Source: Ryuthela nishihirai (Eukaryota > Arthropoda > Arachnida > Araneae > Heptathelidae). From it: a DNA stretch of 64,000 nucleotides. Shown here piece by piece: positions 46,776-58,814 of this stretch. Each line of letters starts with the position of its first letter. The stretch's first letter is position 1. Under the pieces are notes generated by a model. The model searched no databases and was not told where the DNA came from. It worked only from the letters and a program-made list of their open reading frames with translations. The DNA is taken from positions 75,761,501 through 75,825,500 of the forward strand of contig JAWZYU010000011.1 in NCBI GenBank assembly GCA_038380435.1, given 5' to 3'. The position numbers and the translations under genes are program-made.

Positions 46776-47762
46776 TATATTGTTCAACAAGTTTTTAAAA
46801 AAACTGCTAATGATATAACTATCGAAAGAGCCTATCACAATGACCGGAACTTACTTAATTATCACGCATTCTTATGGAAATACGGCTTCGTTTCGTGCTG
46901 ATTCACTTAGTACTCTGTTTTGTTGAAACCAATTAAGCGAGGGATTCCTGTGTTATTCAGAGATTAACAGTTAAATGAATAAAAATAGAAAACGATTTAT
47001 AGGATAATGTAAACAGCAATTTAATAATATAAACAGAGTTTTATAAACGTGTGCAAAAGTATCAGGTCTAGTTCTTTAAGTTCTTTAGTTTCAGGATTAA
47101 AGCTTTAACAAAAGTATAATTATTGATTTTTAAAAAATCATTTGAGTAGTAGAACAATAAATCTTCTGTTTTCCATGTCGCAATTCGGTGATTCCACGCC
47201 AATTAAACTACTGATAAGTAAGCAAACAAGAAAGAAACACAGTAATTTATTTCGTTTTTGCAACCGCTAATTTTTTTTAGTCATAAGTATTCAAAAGTGG
47301 GAAAAATTTTGAGTATTGTAATTTACTGAACTTTCTTTAAACGTAAAAAATGTAATAAATGACATTTAGTTTTTGCTGCAATATTAAAATTGGTCTAATT
47401 TTCAAAATTTTGAAATCAGCTTTGAAATGAGATGCTTATATTTAATAGCAAATTAAAACATCAATTTCATTCATTTTCCAACACAATTGACCTTGAATAT
47501 CTCACATCCTTTTAAATTTTTTCGAAAAAATTATGCTGAAACATTAACTAAAAATATCAGAGGAAAATAATTTCTTGGGGAAGAAACTTTCGATTTAGGA
47601 AAATTTCCAAAAAAACCTCGAATAACTCTGCAAAGTAACTTATGACCCAACAGTAACGCTTTTTTAAAATAATGTGAAAATAAATTCTAAATAAGTGTTG
47701 TGAATGTTTACATTTTGTAAAATATATCTTGAGACAACCCACACAGTGTTATTTTCGGGGGG

Positions 47763-47900
47763 CAGGGGTGGCTCAGTCAGTAGCGCGCCAGGCTCGTAAT
47801 CTGTAGTTCCCAGGTTCGAGTCCGAGCTGGGTCAGCGTTGAGATTTATCTCCGCAAAATTCCCCGCCCTGCCCACGGTCAGTAGGGGACACCGATGGGCA
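47763..47900 (+). mobile_element. SINE-B, 5' part with tRNA head
   Basis: Well-preserved head: GGGTGGCTCAGTCAGTAGCG (A box) and CCCAGGTTCGAGTCCGAGCT (B box), followed by GTCAGCGTTGAGATTTATCT and CGCAAAATTCCCCGCCCTGC. The match stops near 47900 and about 180 bp of unrelated sequence follow, then the 48081 element. This copy shows what the head of SINE-B looks like before the truncation seen elsewhere. Confidence 0.85.
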
Positions 47901-48080
47901 GGATCTTCATGCAGCCATGTGCTACGGAGGTTCATCCAGACTGTGTAATTTTCCTGTTCAGACATGTGTGTTCTGAGATACAGTTGTTGCATATGGTCAC
48001 TGTAGGCCAATTCTAGCAAGGTCCTGTTTGACCTAGTCTGCCCATTGCATCCTAGATCTCCCCCTTTCCTGAAGCCATTA

Positions 48081-48352
48081 GTCAACGACAGTACCAAGCT
48101 GAAAACACTGGTTCTCTCCGATCACCGAAGTTAAGCAGCTTTGGGCGCGGTCAGTATCTGTTAGGGTGACCATCTGAGTGGGAGCTGTCAGTATCTGGTA
48201 GGGTGACCATCTGGGAATACCGCTTGGCAACCAGTTGGCAAAAAATCTGCTCAGGACCCGCCATCCTCACAGATCCTTCTACTATGGCGTATTAAACTGA
48301 CAGGCTCCTGTCAGACATCTGTGACAAGCAGCTGCTTGAGGAGGTATTTATA
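48081..48352 (+). mobile_element. 5S-rRNA-headed SINE sharing the SINE-A tail
   Basis: The first 150 bp follow the 5S rRNA gene: GTCAACGACAGTACCAAGCT, GAAAACACTGGTTCTCTCCG, ATCACCGAAGTTAAGCAGCT (box A region) and GGTGACCATCTGGGAATACC (box C). The segment GTCAGTATCTGNTAGGGTGA is present twice (about 48150 and 48187), so box C is duplicated. The sequence then joins CTGCTCAGGACCCGCCATCC, AAACTGACAGGCTCCTGTCA and GCAAGCAGCTGCTTGAGG-type sequence, i.e. the SINE-A body and tail. It is therefore a 5S-type pol III promoter fused to the tail used by the tRNA-headed SINE. It is not a functional 5S gene. Confidence 0.88.
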
Positions 48353-48967
48353 GTCACACTGTTCATAATCCTGTTTGCCATCTGTAGTTATGCATAAGGG
48401 CAACACGGCCAAACCAACCAGTCTCTCTCTGCACAAAATGTTGCTCAAAGGAGGTTGAAGACTCTTTCTTCTAACCTCATCATTACTTACAAAGTCAAAC
48501 CACCTAATGCCCAAAATACCGCGTAAGCATCTAGAATCAAAGGCATCAAGTTTCTTGTTTCAAGTTGCAGCGTCGTTAATTTTAAGCTTCTGCTTTATAT
48601 ATCATGTTTTGCTACATAACAGTAATAGGTTGTCTCTAAGGAAGTAGAATGCGAGCTACTATAAGTGCAATGTAAACTGTGTGCCTGCAGCACCTTCTAA
48701 AAGTGTCAAATTCATGTATTGCAAGGAAGCCATCACACCATAAATAAGGGGGCAAATTGGCTGCCCTTCTTCTTTATTTGCCGAATTACTCTTTTACATC
48801 CCATTTATAACAGGCTAAAGTTAACAAAGCGAAATTTCATTACCAATGGAAAGAAATCTAGTCCTCAAACTTAAAGGTTAAATGCTAGTTTAGTATTTAA
48901 TATAATAAATATTCTAAAAACCTAATCGTAATACTAAAAAGAAACAAGATATTAAGTTAAAAATAGT

Positions 48968-49115
48968 ATGAAACACTACGTTATATTCTTAAAAAATTTA
49001 AAATGATACTCATATTTAAAATGAAATAATGAATAATAAAAATGAATAATAAAAATATTAATTATGAAACACTACGTTATATTCTTAAAAAATTTAAAAT
49101 GATACTCATATTTAA
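48968..49115. repeat. 50-bp direct repeat
   Basis: TATGAAACACTACGTTATAT followed by TCTTAAAAAATTTAAAATGA and TACTCATATTTAAA occurs at about 48968 and again at 49064, separated by short AATAAAAATG repeats. It is an identical or nearly identical recent duplication. Confidence 0.85.
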
Positions 49116-50218
49116 ATTTAGGTTATCAGTTTACATAATAATATATTTCATACTCTAATATTATCATGAAAGTGTAGAGAACACCTCTTTCTTTTTGCAG
49201 AACTGGAATTTCCTAGGATCAGGTTTGGTTAAAATACGACATGCGACTCCATTTATACCTAGTCGAAGCTTGATTTAATCTCGCATATTATATATGAAAT
49301 CTGCGTAATAGTAGGAATAAATAAAAGGGCATTCCAATTGTACAAGTTCAGACGAAGAAATCGTTATAATTTGTGCTAGTGAGTTGAAACTTTCTTCTAT
49401 GATATGCTTTATGTCTTGTGAATGTAGAAAGCTGTGATATGTAGTTTTAAACACCAATGATGATAGAAGCAGTAAAAAAAAGCATTTTAGAGTGGTGTAG
49501 TCCATCTGCTTCTTGCTAGGACACAACAGAACCTCGCATTTCACTGGTATGTAGGATAAAATTGTTAACTCAACATGATTTATGTGCTACCACTGGAATA
49601 AAATATACATTATTAATTGAAGAAACAATATACATAGTTATTATTGCTGAAAAAAATGTCTAGATTTTGATTGGCTTTAAGAATATATTCTGTTCCAGAA
49701 GATTAAAGCAATTTTCCTAATTTGGATTTCTATCGTAGATTGTGTATGGATATGCGATGTTTCACGTAAAACATTACCCATTACCATCTCCATCTGAGAA
49801 TAAGTCCAGTTGACATAAATAAAAACATATAATAAGTAAACCAACCGTGGGTGGGCCCCTAGAGGCTAACATAAAATACAAGCTAAAAATAGCATATGTC
49901 ATGCACAAGTGACCTAAAACGAGTAGCTTTCCTCAGAGGAAAGCCATCATTTTAGGCCTCTTATACTTATTAGGAACATTATGATCATAATTAAAGAAAA
50001 ATAATCTCATTAGGATTATTTTAACAGACTCAAAAAACATTTATGAGATGCATTTAATATGAGTATACATATATATGTGGTCGATGCCCAAGTCTTTATG
50101 AAGTTGTCTGTTAGTAACAAGCCAAGGGGCATCGACAGCAGATCTCAATATTTTGTTTTGCAAGACCTGAATGTTGTGTATATTGGTGGAGGTGGTGTTC
50201 GCCCATATAGGGGAAATA

Positions 50219-51170
50219 AAGGGTTTTCCAAAAGGGGCTTTAAGATTTTGAATGCCGATAACTTAAAATGTTTTTTTTTTTCAGGTGGAATTTCATATAC
50301 CCTAACTTCAGTCATATACAAGTCTAACTATGACGTCGCTCTCACAAGAACAACGTATTGAAATCGTTAAAACTTATTATGGAAATAGATGTTCAGTAAA
50401 AGAAACACATCGCAAAATTCGTGATTTTTTCAGCGCGTTCAATCGTCCTACTGGACAAGCAATTCGAAATTTAATGAAAACATTTGAAGAAACTGGATCT
50501 GTTCATAATAAATGACCTTCAGGGAGACCAAAAACTGCAGGTTCTGCTGAGAACATTACTGCTGTACGTGAAAGTATCGCAAATGACCCATCAACATCAA
50601 TTCCACGACGTTCTCAAGAATTAGGCATTGCTCAAACCAGTTTATGGTGAATTTTGCATAAAGATTTGCATTTGCGTGCTTATAAGATTCAGTTAACGCA
50701 GGAACTGAAGGAAATGGACCATTTGCAACGCAGAAAGTTTGTTGCTTGGATGTTAGAACAAAGGGCAACGGATCCTCAGTTTTCGCATAAAATCATCTTC
50801 AGCGATGAGGCACATTTCACGTTAAATGGAAGTGTCAATAAACAAAATTGTTGACTTTGGGGGGAAGAAAATCCTCGAATTATTCACGAACAATCACTTC
50901 ATGCACAAAAATGTACGGTTTGGTGTGGTTTGTGGTCTGGAGCAGTCATAAGAGAGATTAATGCCTCAATGATTGAGAATATCTTACAAAATTATGATGT
51001 TCGTATCGATGCCTGTAAACGTAGCAGTGGCGGACATTTAAATGACATCATCTTTCAAGTTTAATTGTAATCGATGAAACTTTAATTTAAAATAAACAAA
51101 TCAGATATATTCCATGTGTTGTCCTCTTTATTACAAAACAATATCCTAAAGTCCCTTTTGGAAAACCCCA
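50219..51170 (+). mobile_element. Mariner-type transposon with internal deletion
   Basis: Termini AAGGGTTTTCCAAAAGGGGC (left) and, on the other strand, TGGGGTTTTCCAAAAGGGAC (right), both next to TA (50217-50218 and 51171-51172). From 50330 the reading is MTSLSQEQRIEIVKTYYGNR, RKIRDFFSAFNRPTGQAI and ETGSVHNK-stop. It continues with PSTSIPRRSQELGIAQTSLW, FSHKIIFSDEAHFTLNG (first Asp), QNC-stop, TVWCGLWSGAVI, then directly ENILQNYDVRIDACKRSSGG. The jump after GAVI removes the region with the second and third catalytic residues. Three in-frame stops also break it. Confidence 0.9.
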
Positions 51171-52399
51171 TATAAGTGATTATGGGACGAATGTCCATGT
51201 TGTACAATAATAATTTTTGGTCAATCATCAAGACAGCATTTCTCCGAAGGAGAGGTCCTAGTTGGCATCTCACTGCATTGACTTTAGTGATAATATCGTG
51301 AATATGAGGGTTGAATTGATATTCAAGAATTTTGTCTTTAAATGGAAAATTAATAAAGCGCATATGTATATTAACAAATATTATTTCGTTGGAATACAAA
51401 ATATGAGTTTCGGAATTTAGGAGATTTACTTTCTAAGAAAAATAACTAGTTAAGTATGAGAATTGAGTATTCCCAAACTAAAATATTAGTTCAGTTGGAG
51501 GATATTTAAGGAAATTGGAGCGTAGAGATGAAGATCATCCGAGACAAAAAATGGAGATAGATTTATTATTGACAATTATTATTCAGCATATTCTAATATT
51601 AATTTAAAATAATGTATTTTTGCATTTTAATAAAGATTTTTAAACTGCTGGCGGCAGATTTGATATTATTATTTATACTTATGAATATTAATTTACTCTT
51701 ATTGAAATGCTGAATATTAATTAAAGTTTCATGCTAATAATTGTAAATCAAATTAAAAAAATTAATTAATATATTGCGGATTTCCCCCATTAGTTCATTT
51801 TTTCCTCTTTTTGTTCGAAAAGTTGTGTATCCTATCCTGTGACGGATGAGACTGTTGAGAATCATAAAAATTCAGGAAGAACAAAAAATAATTATTGAAA
51901 GAATCAAATTCATATACTGGGGAAAGTATATGTGCAAAATTTATGGGGAGAATCTTTAAATTCTAGCACGGATTGGGTAAAAAAACGGAAATGATATCCT
52001 AGGATACTGTTCTAGTTTCTGGAACTCATTAAATATTTAAATATGCAAAAAAAATTGAAATTTTGTTATACTTGAATTAGAACTTTAACAAATAGTCAGT
52101 TTCACTAAATAAGACATGATACTTTAAATTTTAGTTATTTCATAATATGACCTTCCATGCAAAACTTTTGTGTTGCTCTTGCTCTTGCAAATATAATTTT
52201 CTACCGCTTAAATTATAATTTTAATGTTTTAATCAAAAATTATTTCGCTTTAATTCACTTTAAATAGGTTATCCATACAGCATATCTCGAAAGTATCCAA
52301 TAGATACTAAACTGATTGTACAAATTAATATGTACACCCCGATAACAATATACAAAGCAGATGTATCGCGTCCAGTGATGTGGGAGCCTAAAACTGGCA

Positions 52400-53510
52400 A
52401 TCCCTATAAATAGAGCAGATCTCTACGCATTGGACACCAGTCAAGGAAAGGTAATCATGGGTAAAGCAGCAAAGTAAGTGAGTTTGACCCTGGTCTGACA
52501 ATAGGTGCGAGGAAGGCCGGTGATTCGATTACTGCAACTTCGGAACTGCTTGGATTTCCACGTCAGATCGTCGCAAGTGTCCCAAGACTACGTGAAATAT
52601 GACAAAACTTACAATCAGCGGAAGAAATGTGTACGTAAATGTGCAATTGACCCTCGAGGTGACTCTTGAATTGACTCTCGTGGTGAGCGCAGACTGCTCT
52701 GCATTGTTACAAGGAATCAGACTGCTACTGTGGAGCAGAAAACTTCGAAATTGAATGAGTTCGCGTCCATAAGCTTATGCACAAAAACTATCCGTCGCAC
52801 CACGGAAAAATATTCTATGGCAGTCGATGTCCATATCATGTCCCCTTTTTGACTGCAAGGCACCGAAAGATTAATTTGCAATTTGCAAAGGTCTATCGCA
52901 ACTGGAGTGTGGAGGACTGGAAACACGTCATCTGGTCTGACGAATCACGGTTTCAACTCCATCACACCGATGGGAGAGTGCATGTGTGATGCACACGAAG
53001 CGATGGACTGAACTTGCCAAGTTAAGGTCATACAGGCAGATGGAGGCGGTGTAACAGTTTGGGGTGCGTTTACATGGGCTCTCTTGGGGTCTCTAGTACC
53101 CGTCGAGACCTCCGTCACAAGGTATGTAAACATTCTCGCCGACCATCTACACCTGTTCGTAACGATTCTCTTTCCGCACCATGATGCCAACTTTCAACAG
53201 GACAATGTCGCACCACATACTTCCCGAGTTGCGACCAATTGGTTCCAGGATCAATCTAGTGAGTTTATCACACTCGAATGGGCCTCTAGGTCGGCGGACA
53301 TTCAACCCCATTGAAAATTTGTGGGACGAACTGGAAAGAACTGTTCGACGCCGCCAACCTCCACCGGCAACTGGGGATGCTCTATGATACGCGATCCTTC
53401 ATGGGTGAAAATACCACCTTCGTGTGTTCAACACTTCATTGAGATTTTAGCAAGACGTCTGGCTGTTGTTATGAGGACGAAAGGTGAAGCAAAAGGTAAT
53501 TAGGTAGGTG
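52400..53510 (+). pseudogene. Tc1-like transposase relic
   Basis: A TATA-like CTATAAATAG at 52404 and an ATG at 52457 (MGKAAK then stop) mark the start. Further pieces are VTKTAELLGF-like DNA near 52530, KTIRRTTEKYSMAVDVHI, LTARHRKINLQFAKVYRNW, EDWKHVIWSDESRFQLHHTD (first Asp), and FNRTMSHHILP (second Asp region, Asp lost to a shift). NPIENLWDELERTVRRRQPP follows with the catalytic Glu. Stops and shifts are frequent. Ends were not found. Confidence 0.8.
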
Positions 53511-53527
53511 TGTGTAATAATTTGTCT

Positions 53528-53633
53528 ATTCAGTCTACAATGAATGAAATGAATTAACACTCACAACGAGAAACTTTATAGCATTTGTTTCTCGTTGTGA
53601 GTTTTAATTCATTTCATTCATTGTACACTGAAT
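53528..53633. repeat. Near-perfect palindrome 1
   Basis: Arms 53528-53574 and 53587-53633 (47 bp each) are reverse complements with only a couple of mismatches, from ATTCAGTCTACAATGAATGA inward to CACAACGAGAAAC, with a 12-bp loop. It is non-coding. Confidence 0.92.
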
Positions 53634-53645
53634 GGACACTGAAAG

Positions 53646-53757
53646 AAAGTTACAAGGTACTGGTAATTTTTCATTTAAAACGACAATTATTTTTTAATTT
53701 GTAGCATTTAAAAAATTGTCGTTTTAAATGAAAAATTGCCAATACTTTGTAAGTTTT
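53646..53757. repeat. Near-perfect palindrome 2
   Basis: Arms of about 50 bp: AAAGTTACAAGGTACTGGTA and ATTTTTCATTTAAAACGACA on the left, their complement on the right, loop of about 10 bp near 53700. It begins 13 bp after palindrome 1 and does not share its sequence. Confidence 0.9.
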
Positions 53758-53948
53758 TTTGCAAAGTTACAACGTTAACAGAATCCGATTCAAAGAGTTT
53801 TGGTCAAATTTACCTTCGCATTATTTCAAAAGGCACCGTTTTATACTTTGATAGGTTACTTTGTAGAGTTATTCATGGTTTTCAAAATTGAATTAAATTG
53901 AATTTATTCCGATTAAAAATTTACATTAACATAATCAGGGCATTATTA

Positions 53949-54886
53949 CCAGGGACGTTCAAAAAGTTATTGACATGCATCTGCAGAACAAAACTCATTG
54001 TACTTACCTCAACAAAACTTTTATTTTCCATCAAAGTACTCTCCTCCAGCATTTAGGCAAAGTTGCAGACATCTGCGCCAATTCACGAACGTTTGGAGGT
54101 ACTCCTGTTGGGGAATACTCCACAACTCTGAATAAAGACATTGTGCAAGATCTTGCACCCTTGAAAAAGGCTTTTTTAATTTTTACAAACAACCAAAATC
54201 ACATGGCGCAAGATCGGGTGAAAATGCGGGATGGGGTAGCTGTTTGAATTTTTTCCTACTTTTTTTCTTTACTCTTTCCAGTCCTCTTTAGCTGTTCTGT
54301 CAGATTGTTGATTACTCATTTGGCACATATCATTCGGAACTTCGAATGTTGGATTTAATTAATTTTGAATGTAAATAATAGTCTCCATACTTCCAATCGA
54401 TACGCTGATATCTAAACTTATTACTTGAACGGTGATGTGTGGATTTTCCTTAATGAGTTTATGAACAGCAGCGATGGTTCGCGCGTTCATGGCTTCCTTC
54501 GGTCGTCCTGCATGAGGGAGATTTACGAAACTCTGCCGCCCTCGTCTGAATTTGCGCATCTGTCCCATAATAGTGCCCTATGAATAGACATGATTTCCAT
54601 ATACTTGCGATAAATCGGCATGAATTATGTTTGCATCGTTCCCAAAGCTGCACCCTTGTGAAAATGTGAAATCTTTCTCCGTCTTTAGTAGGCTCCATAG
54701 CAACAATGCAGAGATTTCGCAGATCGAAATTTAGGCGTCGCCATCGAAGAGTGAAATGGTGATACGGCTTTTGTTTTTAAAATGTAATGACAACTTTAAA
54801 CAAGTTTCAAGCAACTAGCTTGTTAACTTCAGAGGAACAAGTGCAAATCTACAGACATCTGTCAAGAACTTATTGAACGCCCTCCT
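53949..54886 (-). mobile_element. Mariner element with internal deletion
   Basis: Flanked by TA (53947-53948 and 54887-54888). Termini contain GGACGTTCAAAAAGTTATTG and, on the other strand, GGGCGTTCAATAAGTTCTTG. The minus strand starts with MEPTKDGERFHIFTRVQ at 54698, then GHYYGTDAQIQTRAAEFRK. It continues in another frame with SPSCRTTEGSHERANHRC, overlapped by GRPKEAMNARTIAAVHKLIK and ENPHITVQVISLDISVSIGS (second helix-turn-helix). The catalytic core is deleted; only a C-terminal CRRMLKV-like trace near 54050 remains. The same family gave the fragment at 16082. Confidence 0.82.
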
Positions 54887-55059
54887 TACGAACATAAGAA
54901 TATCAGCTCATTCAGGTTTATTACAATAGAGTACACATGAAGAGAGTAATAACACCTTTAACGCATAATATATATATAATCCTTAACATCTTCAAGAATA
55001 AAGTAAAGAACACCTAATTTTTGACGTAAAAATGTAACTAATGAATATCACATATAGTA

Positions 55060-55925
55060 CACTCAGCGGCCACTTGATTAGGTACAGTTTCATATTATGT
55101 GAATAGTAACTCAGATACAGAACCAAAATAACTTCTTGAATAAGTGGTTTTTGAAACAATGTAGCTGAAGATAATTTAAAGATCTAATCAAATCTCTTTG
55201 AATATCGATTTTCAACAAATGTTCTTTCGATATTTAGAGCTATGGAAATTGGAATATATAACAGTAACAATGCCAGTTTAAATCATTGCTCTGGAAAGAG
55301 AATAAGAACAAGTTAAAACAAAGCAACAGCAGTTTACCAAATTTTACTAATATGAGTAATAGTAATTACATCAGTTACTAAATAATCAGGTTAATGATCG
55401 TTAATTTTGAATGTTCTTTTTTCAAGGACGAGCTAGCTTGTTAAATGTTCCAACTTCAATAATACTTTAAATACTGAGAGCAGGTCCGGATCTAGGGGAA
55501 TGACCTCCCCCCCCCCACTCCAACCTTTGAAAATGCTAGTAAGGGTAACAGAAGAAAAAAAAATATTAAACTTATGTATATTTCATGAATTTTTCAAAAC
55601 ATTTTCTAGAATTTTTAAAGGCCTCTAAAACGAGAGGGAAATGTTATACTGAAATGGAAATTCAATCTTTTCCCATCGCCATTACTTTTTTCCTGCTCCA
55701 TTGAATTATTGCCCCTCCCCCACATTTAATTTTTTTTTTCGAGATCCGGACCTCACTGAGCACATTACTGTTGGAAATCGAGATTTAAATGGATGAGATT
55801 GAAATCATTAACTGACCTTCAGTCACATGTTTTCTTTAAAAGCCTATTTAAAAGTAACTAACTTCTGTATCAGACTTACTATTGACTTAACATGGAATTG
55901 TACCTAATAAAATGGCCACTGAGTG
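55060..55925. mobile_element. Non-autonomous Tc1-type element (CACTCAGCGGCCACTT termini)
   Basis: Left end CACTCAGCGGCCACTTGATT then AGGTACA; the right end on the other strand is CACTCAGTGGCCATTTTATT then AGGTACA. Both are flanked by TA (55058-55059 and 55926-55927). It contains no transposase-like frame. This terminus type is widespread among Tc1-related repeats of animals. A second element is nested at 55482-55753. Confidence 0.85.
55482..55753. mobile_element. Nested MITE with AGGTCCGGATCT termini
   Basis: AGGTCCGGATCT at 55482 and its exact complement AGATCCGGACCT ending at 55753; a C10 run follows the left end and a T run precedes the right end. The short flank ACTGAG appears on both sides but not as an exact duplication. 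It is non-coding. Confidence 0.65.
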
Positions 55926-57591
55926 TAAAATGTTTCACTCTGCTAAATTTACTTCCCGTGTTTAAGTAGTAATGTGAAATATTTATCAATTGAATTAAAG
56001 TATGAAATTTGGACTCCATATCGATATTGTTCTGAATGAATTTATTAAAACTTTCTTTCGAGCTCTAATATCCGCAACTGTAATTTCTGAAACCAAATGG
56101 TAAAAAATAAAATAAATTATTTCCAAGATATAAGTAACCTTTGTGGAATACTTCACCTTTTACCTTAGTAACTACATAGGTATACCATTTATTCATCTCG
56201 TAAAAATTATTAGCTATTAGTTAATTTTTGGTTGAAGCTAAATATCATGTTTAACACATGAAGCTTTCGCATTCTTGTTTGAAAAAAAGTAATTAAATTT
56301 AATGAGGCTGGGTTTGAGATATTCAAAATCAAATATACTGGACAATGACCTTTATATCTTAGTTTGATATTAAATATGAATATTTTAAAACTTATTTCAA
56401 ATAAGCTTGTAATTCTAGAGGTTACCTCAAAGAGAATATATTAAATTCACAGTACCTATCCTATATGTTTGTATTAAAATTTTTATATCATTATACTATT
56501 AATTATTTTGTTTCTGATCTTAAATGTAGGTTTCAATGTAGTTTTAGAAACTACACTTAAATTAAAAACTTAATCCAGAAGTTTATAATAACTCATTATC
56601 CATGATTATCCAAAGATAAAATTTTCCATAAATGTTAGTAGTTAATATCGATTTCAACAGATGTTTGGAGATAATCAAATTCAAATATCTTAAAGTGTGA
56701 AAAAGCTAGAATATTAATATGAAATATATCACTTTAAAGGTCAAAAAATGAGACCGAAGTTGAGACCAATCTAATCTTTCTAGCTTAGTTAGGATCAAAG
56801 TAGAAGATTGCAAGAATTTTCTACTTTTTATTTTTTTTTTGAGCAATTATTTCTCAGAATCCATTGGTCATTATCATATTGCAAATGTTTTAAAGCAGAT
56901 GAAAATAATAAACTGTTTAGTTTACCTTTTTTTTCATTGAACATTTGAAACACTTTGAATAGCAGTAACATCTTTCATACCAGATTTTAAGAACTACATT
57001 ATTACACTGAAGATTTGTCCAGAAACATATTTCGAGGAGTAGAAGAAGACCACCAAATTTCGTTTAAAATCAAAAGCCTGTCTCACTCGATTTGACTTGA
57101 ATAATCTTAGTCTCGAAATTAGAAAGAATTTGAATAAATTTCTCAATGTAATAATTTTCGTTAAATTGACTTACCTGCAAATTCTACACACTGTAATTGA
57201 TTTTGAAAACGTATTATATATTGAAAAATTTTCTAAATATTACTCCACATTCCGGCATAAAGGAAATATTAATGTGCTGCTCTTCCATATTATGGCAGAT
57301 ATCCCTTTTCACTAATAATGAATATTGCTATCTTTCCAGTTGAGATAATACGTGTAAGAATGAATAAATCTGTACTTTTCTAAGGATTCCTTGACACTTG
57401 GTATTAATATATTCAATGACTGAAATAAGCTATTCAAAACCGGTTCTTATAATGTTATTAAATATGTTATTAATTAGTAAAATTAATATGGGCTTAAGTT
57501 GTACACAAGAAAAAGATATATAATATTATTTAATTATTTTAGAAAATTAAATCTTTCTTGAATGTTGCTGATTTTACTAGAAAATAATTTA

Positions 57592-58382
57592 AAAATGCAG
57601 TAAACCCTCGCTAGTTCGAATGTCGGCTAATCCGGATTTACGAACGGACGAACGATATTGCTCAAAAGTTATCGTTTGGAGTTTTCATTGGTGTTGTTGG
57701 ATCTGTGACAGACCGGCGTTGTTGCTTATAACGCATAATTTGGCTCTATTATTTAATTAACGCAAAATATTTGATTTAATTATGGGTACTAAGAAGTTAA
57801 AAGGTGGTATAAAGATAAAAAATGTTACTTTAACTGTCATTAGCAAGTTGAAAGTGATAGTACAACTTGAGGAAAGCGTTTCGGAAAGAAACATTTCTGA
57901 AGAATTTGATATAGATTTCAGATTTGAGTTCCTGAACAGCCTTCGAAAGTTTTTGAGTCACCTGTTGAAGAATAAATGTGCTTCCCTTTTTTATTTTTTC
58001 AAATAAAGACTTAAAATTGCAATGTTTAACTGATATGATGATTACAGAAGCTGACTGCTAAGTCAACGGGCTTGTCCTTTTTGCATTTGCATGTTGTACG
58101 AGGAGCCAACACAAGCCAAACGCTTACAGGTTATTTCCACCCACTGTGCTTATTTAAAAGAAAAGTTACTAAACTTTTAGTGTTTGAGAGAGAAACTCAA
58201 TATCATAAATAGAGAAATACATTTTACATTCATCTTTAATACATATTTATTAGATCAGTACCATAAATTTGCCATTTATTTGTGTTCCAAGCATTTCGTC
58301 TCTTTGAGCTGTCTTTTTCTTCACTAATCCGTACCCCTTCTTCCCCCAGTTCATCCGGATTAACGAGGGTTTACTGCATTTT
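57592..58382 (+). mobile_element. Pogo/Tigger-type element with internal deletion
   Basis: Termini AAAATGCAGTAAACCCTCGC then TAGTTCGAATG on the left, and AAAATGCAGTAAACCCTCGT then TAATCCGGATG on the right (reverse strand). Both lie next to TA (57590-57591 and 58383-58384). The frame from 57782 reads MGTKKLKGGIKIKNVTLTVI, SKLKVIVQLEESVSERNISE and EFDID. This is the start of a CENP-B-like helix-turn-helix (K-L-x-V-I-x-x-L-E-x-x-x-S). The DDE domain is absent. Confidence 0.82.
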
Positions 58383-58814
58383 TATAATCATGATTTAACT
58401 TTTATTGTTGTATGTTGACATTTTCGTATAAAACGTTCATTCCATATATAAACCTTAATAAAGTTTACGAACACGTAAAAAGTTACTGGTTCGTAGTTAA
58501 TTCTAACAAACAATCCATTTCATTACCTCTTTTTTAAACAATATTGCAGCTTTTCTTCTTAATTTCACATGTCAATGAATTAAACAATTGTAGTCCATAA
58601 AAATCACTCTTTTTAAGTGACCTTAATTTGCATGTTCACGGTGGCATCATTAAATGGGTAGTCATTTTGTTCTCCCTCGTTGCAAAATTTAAATGTTCTT
58701 CCCATTTCTTATCATTCCTTTGCATGTTTCTATAGATGTAACATTATCTTTTCATATCGAGCATCACGTATAAACAAATGCAAATCACATTCACTTAATT
58801 TCATATTTTTAAAT

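Noticed and set aside
48081..48230. 5S rRNA gene
   Set aside because: It has a duplicated box C, several mutations and is fused to a SINE tail; it is a SINE head, not a gene.
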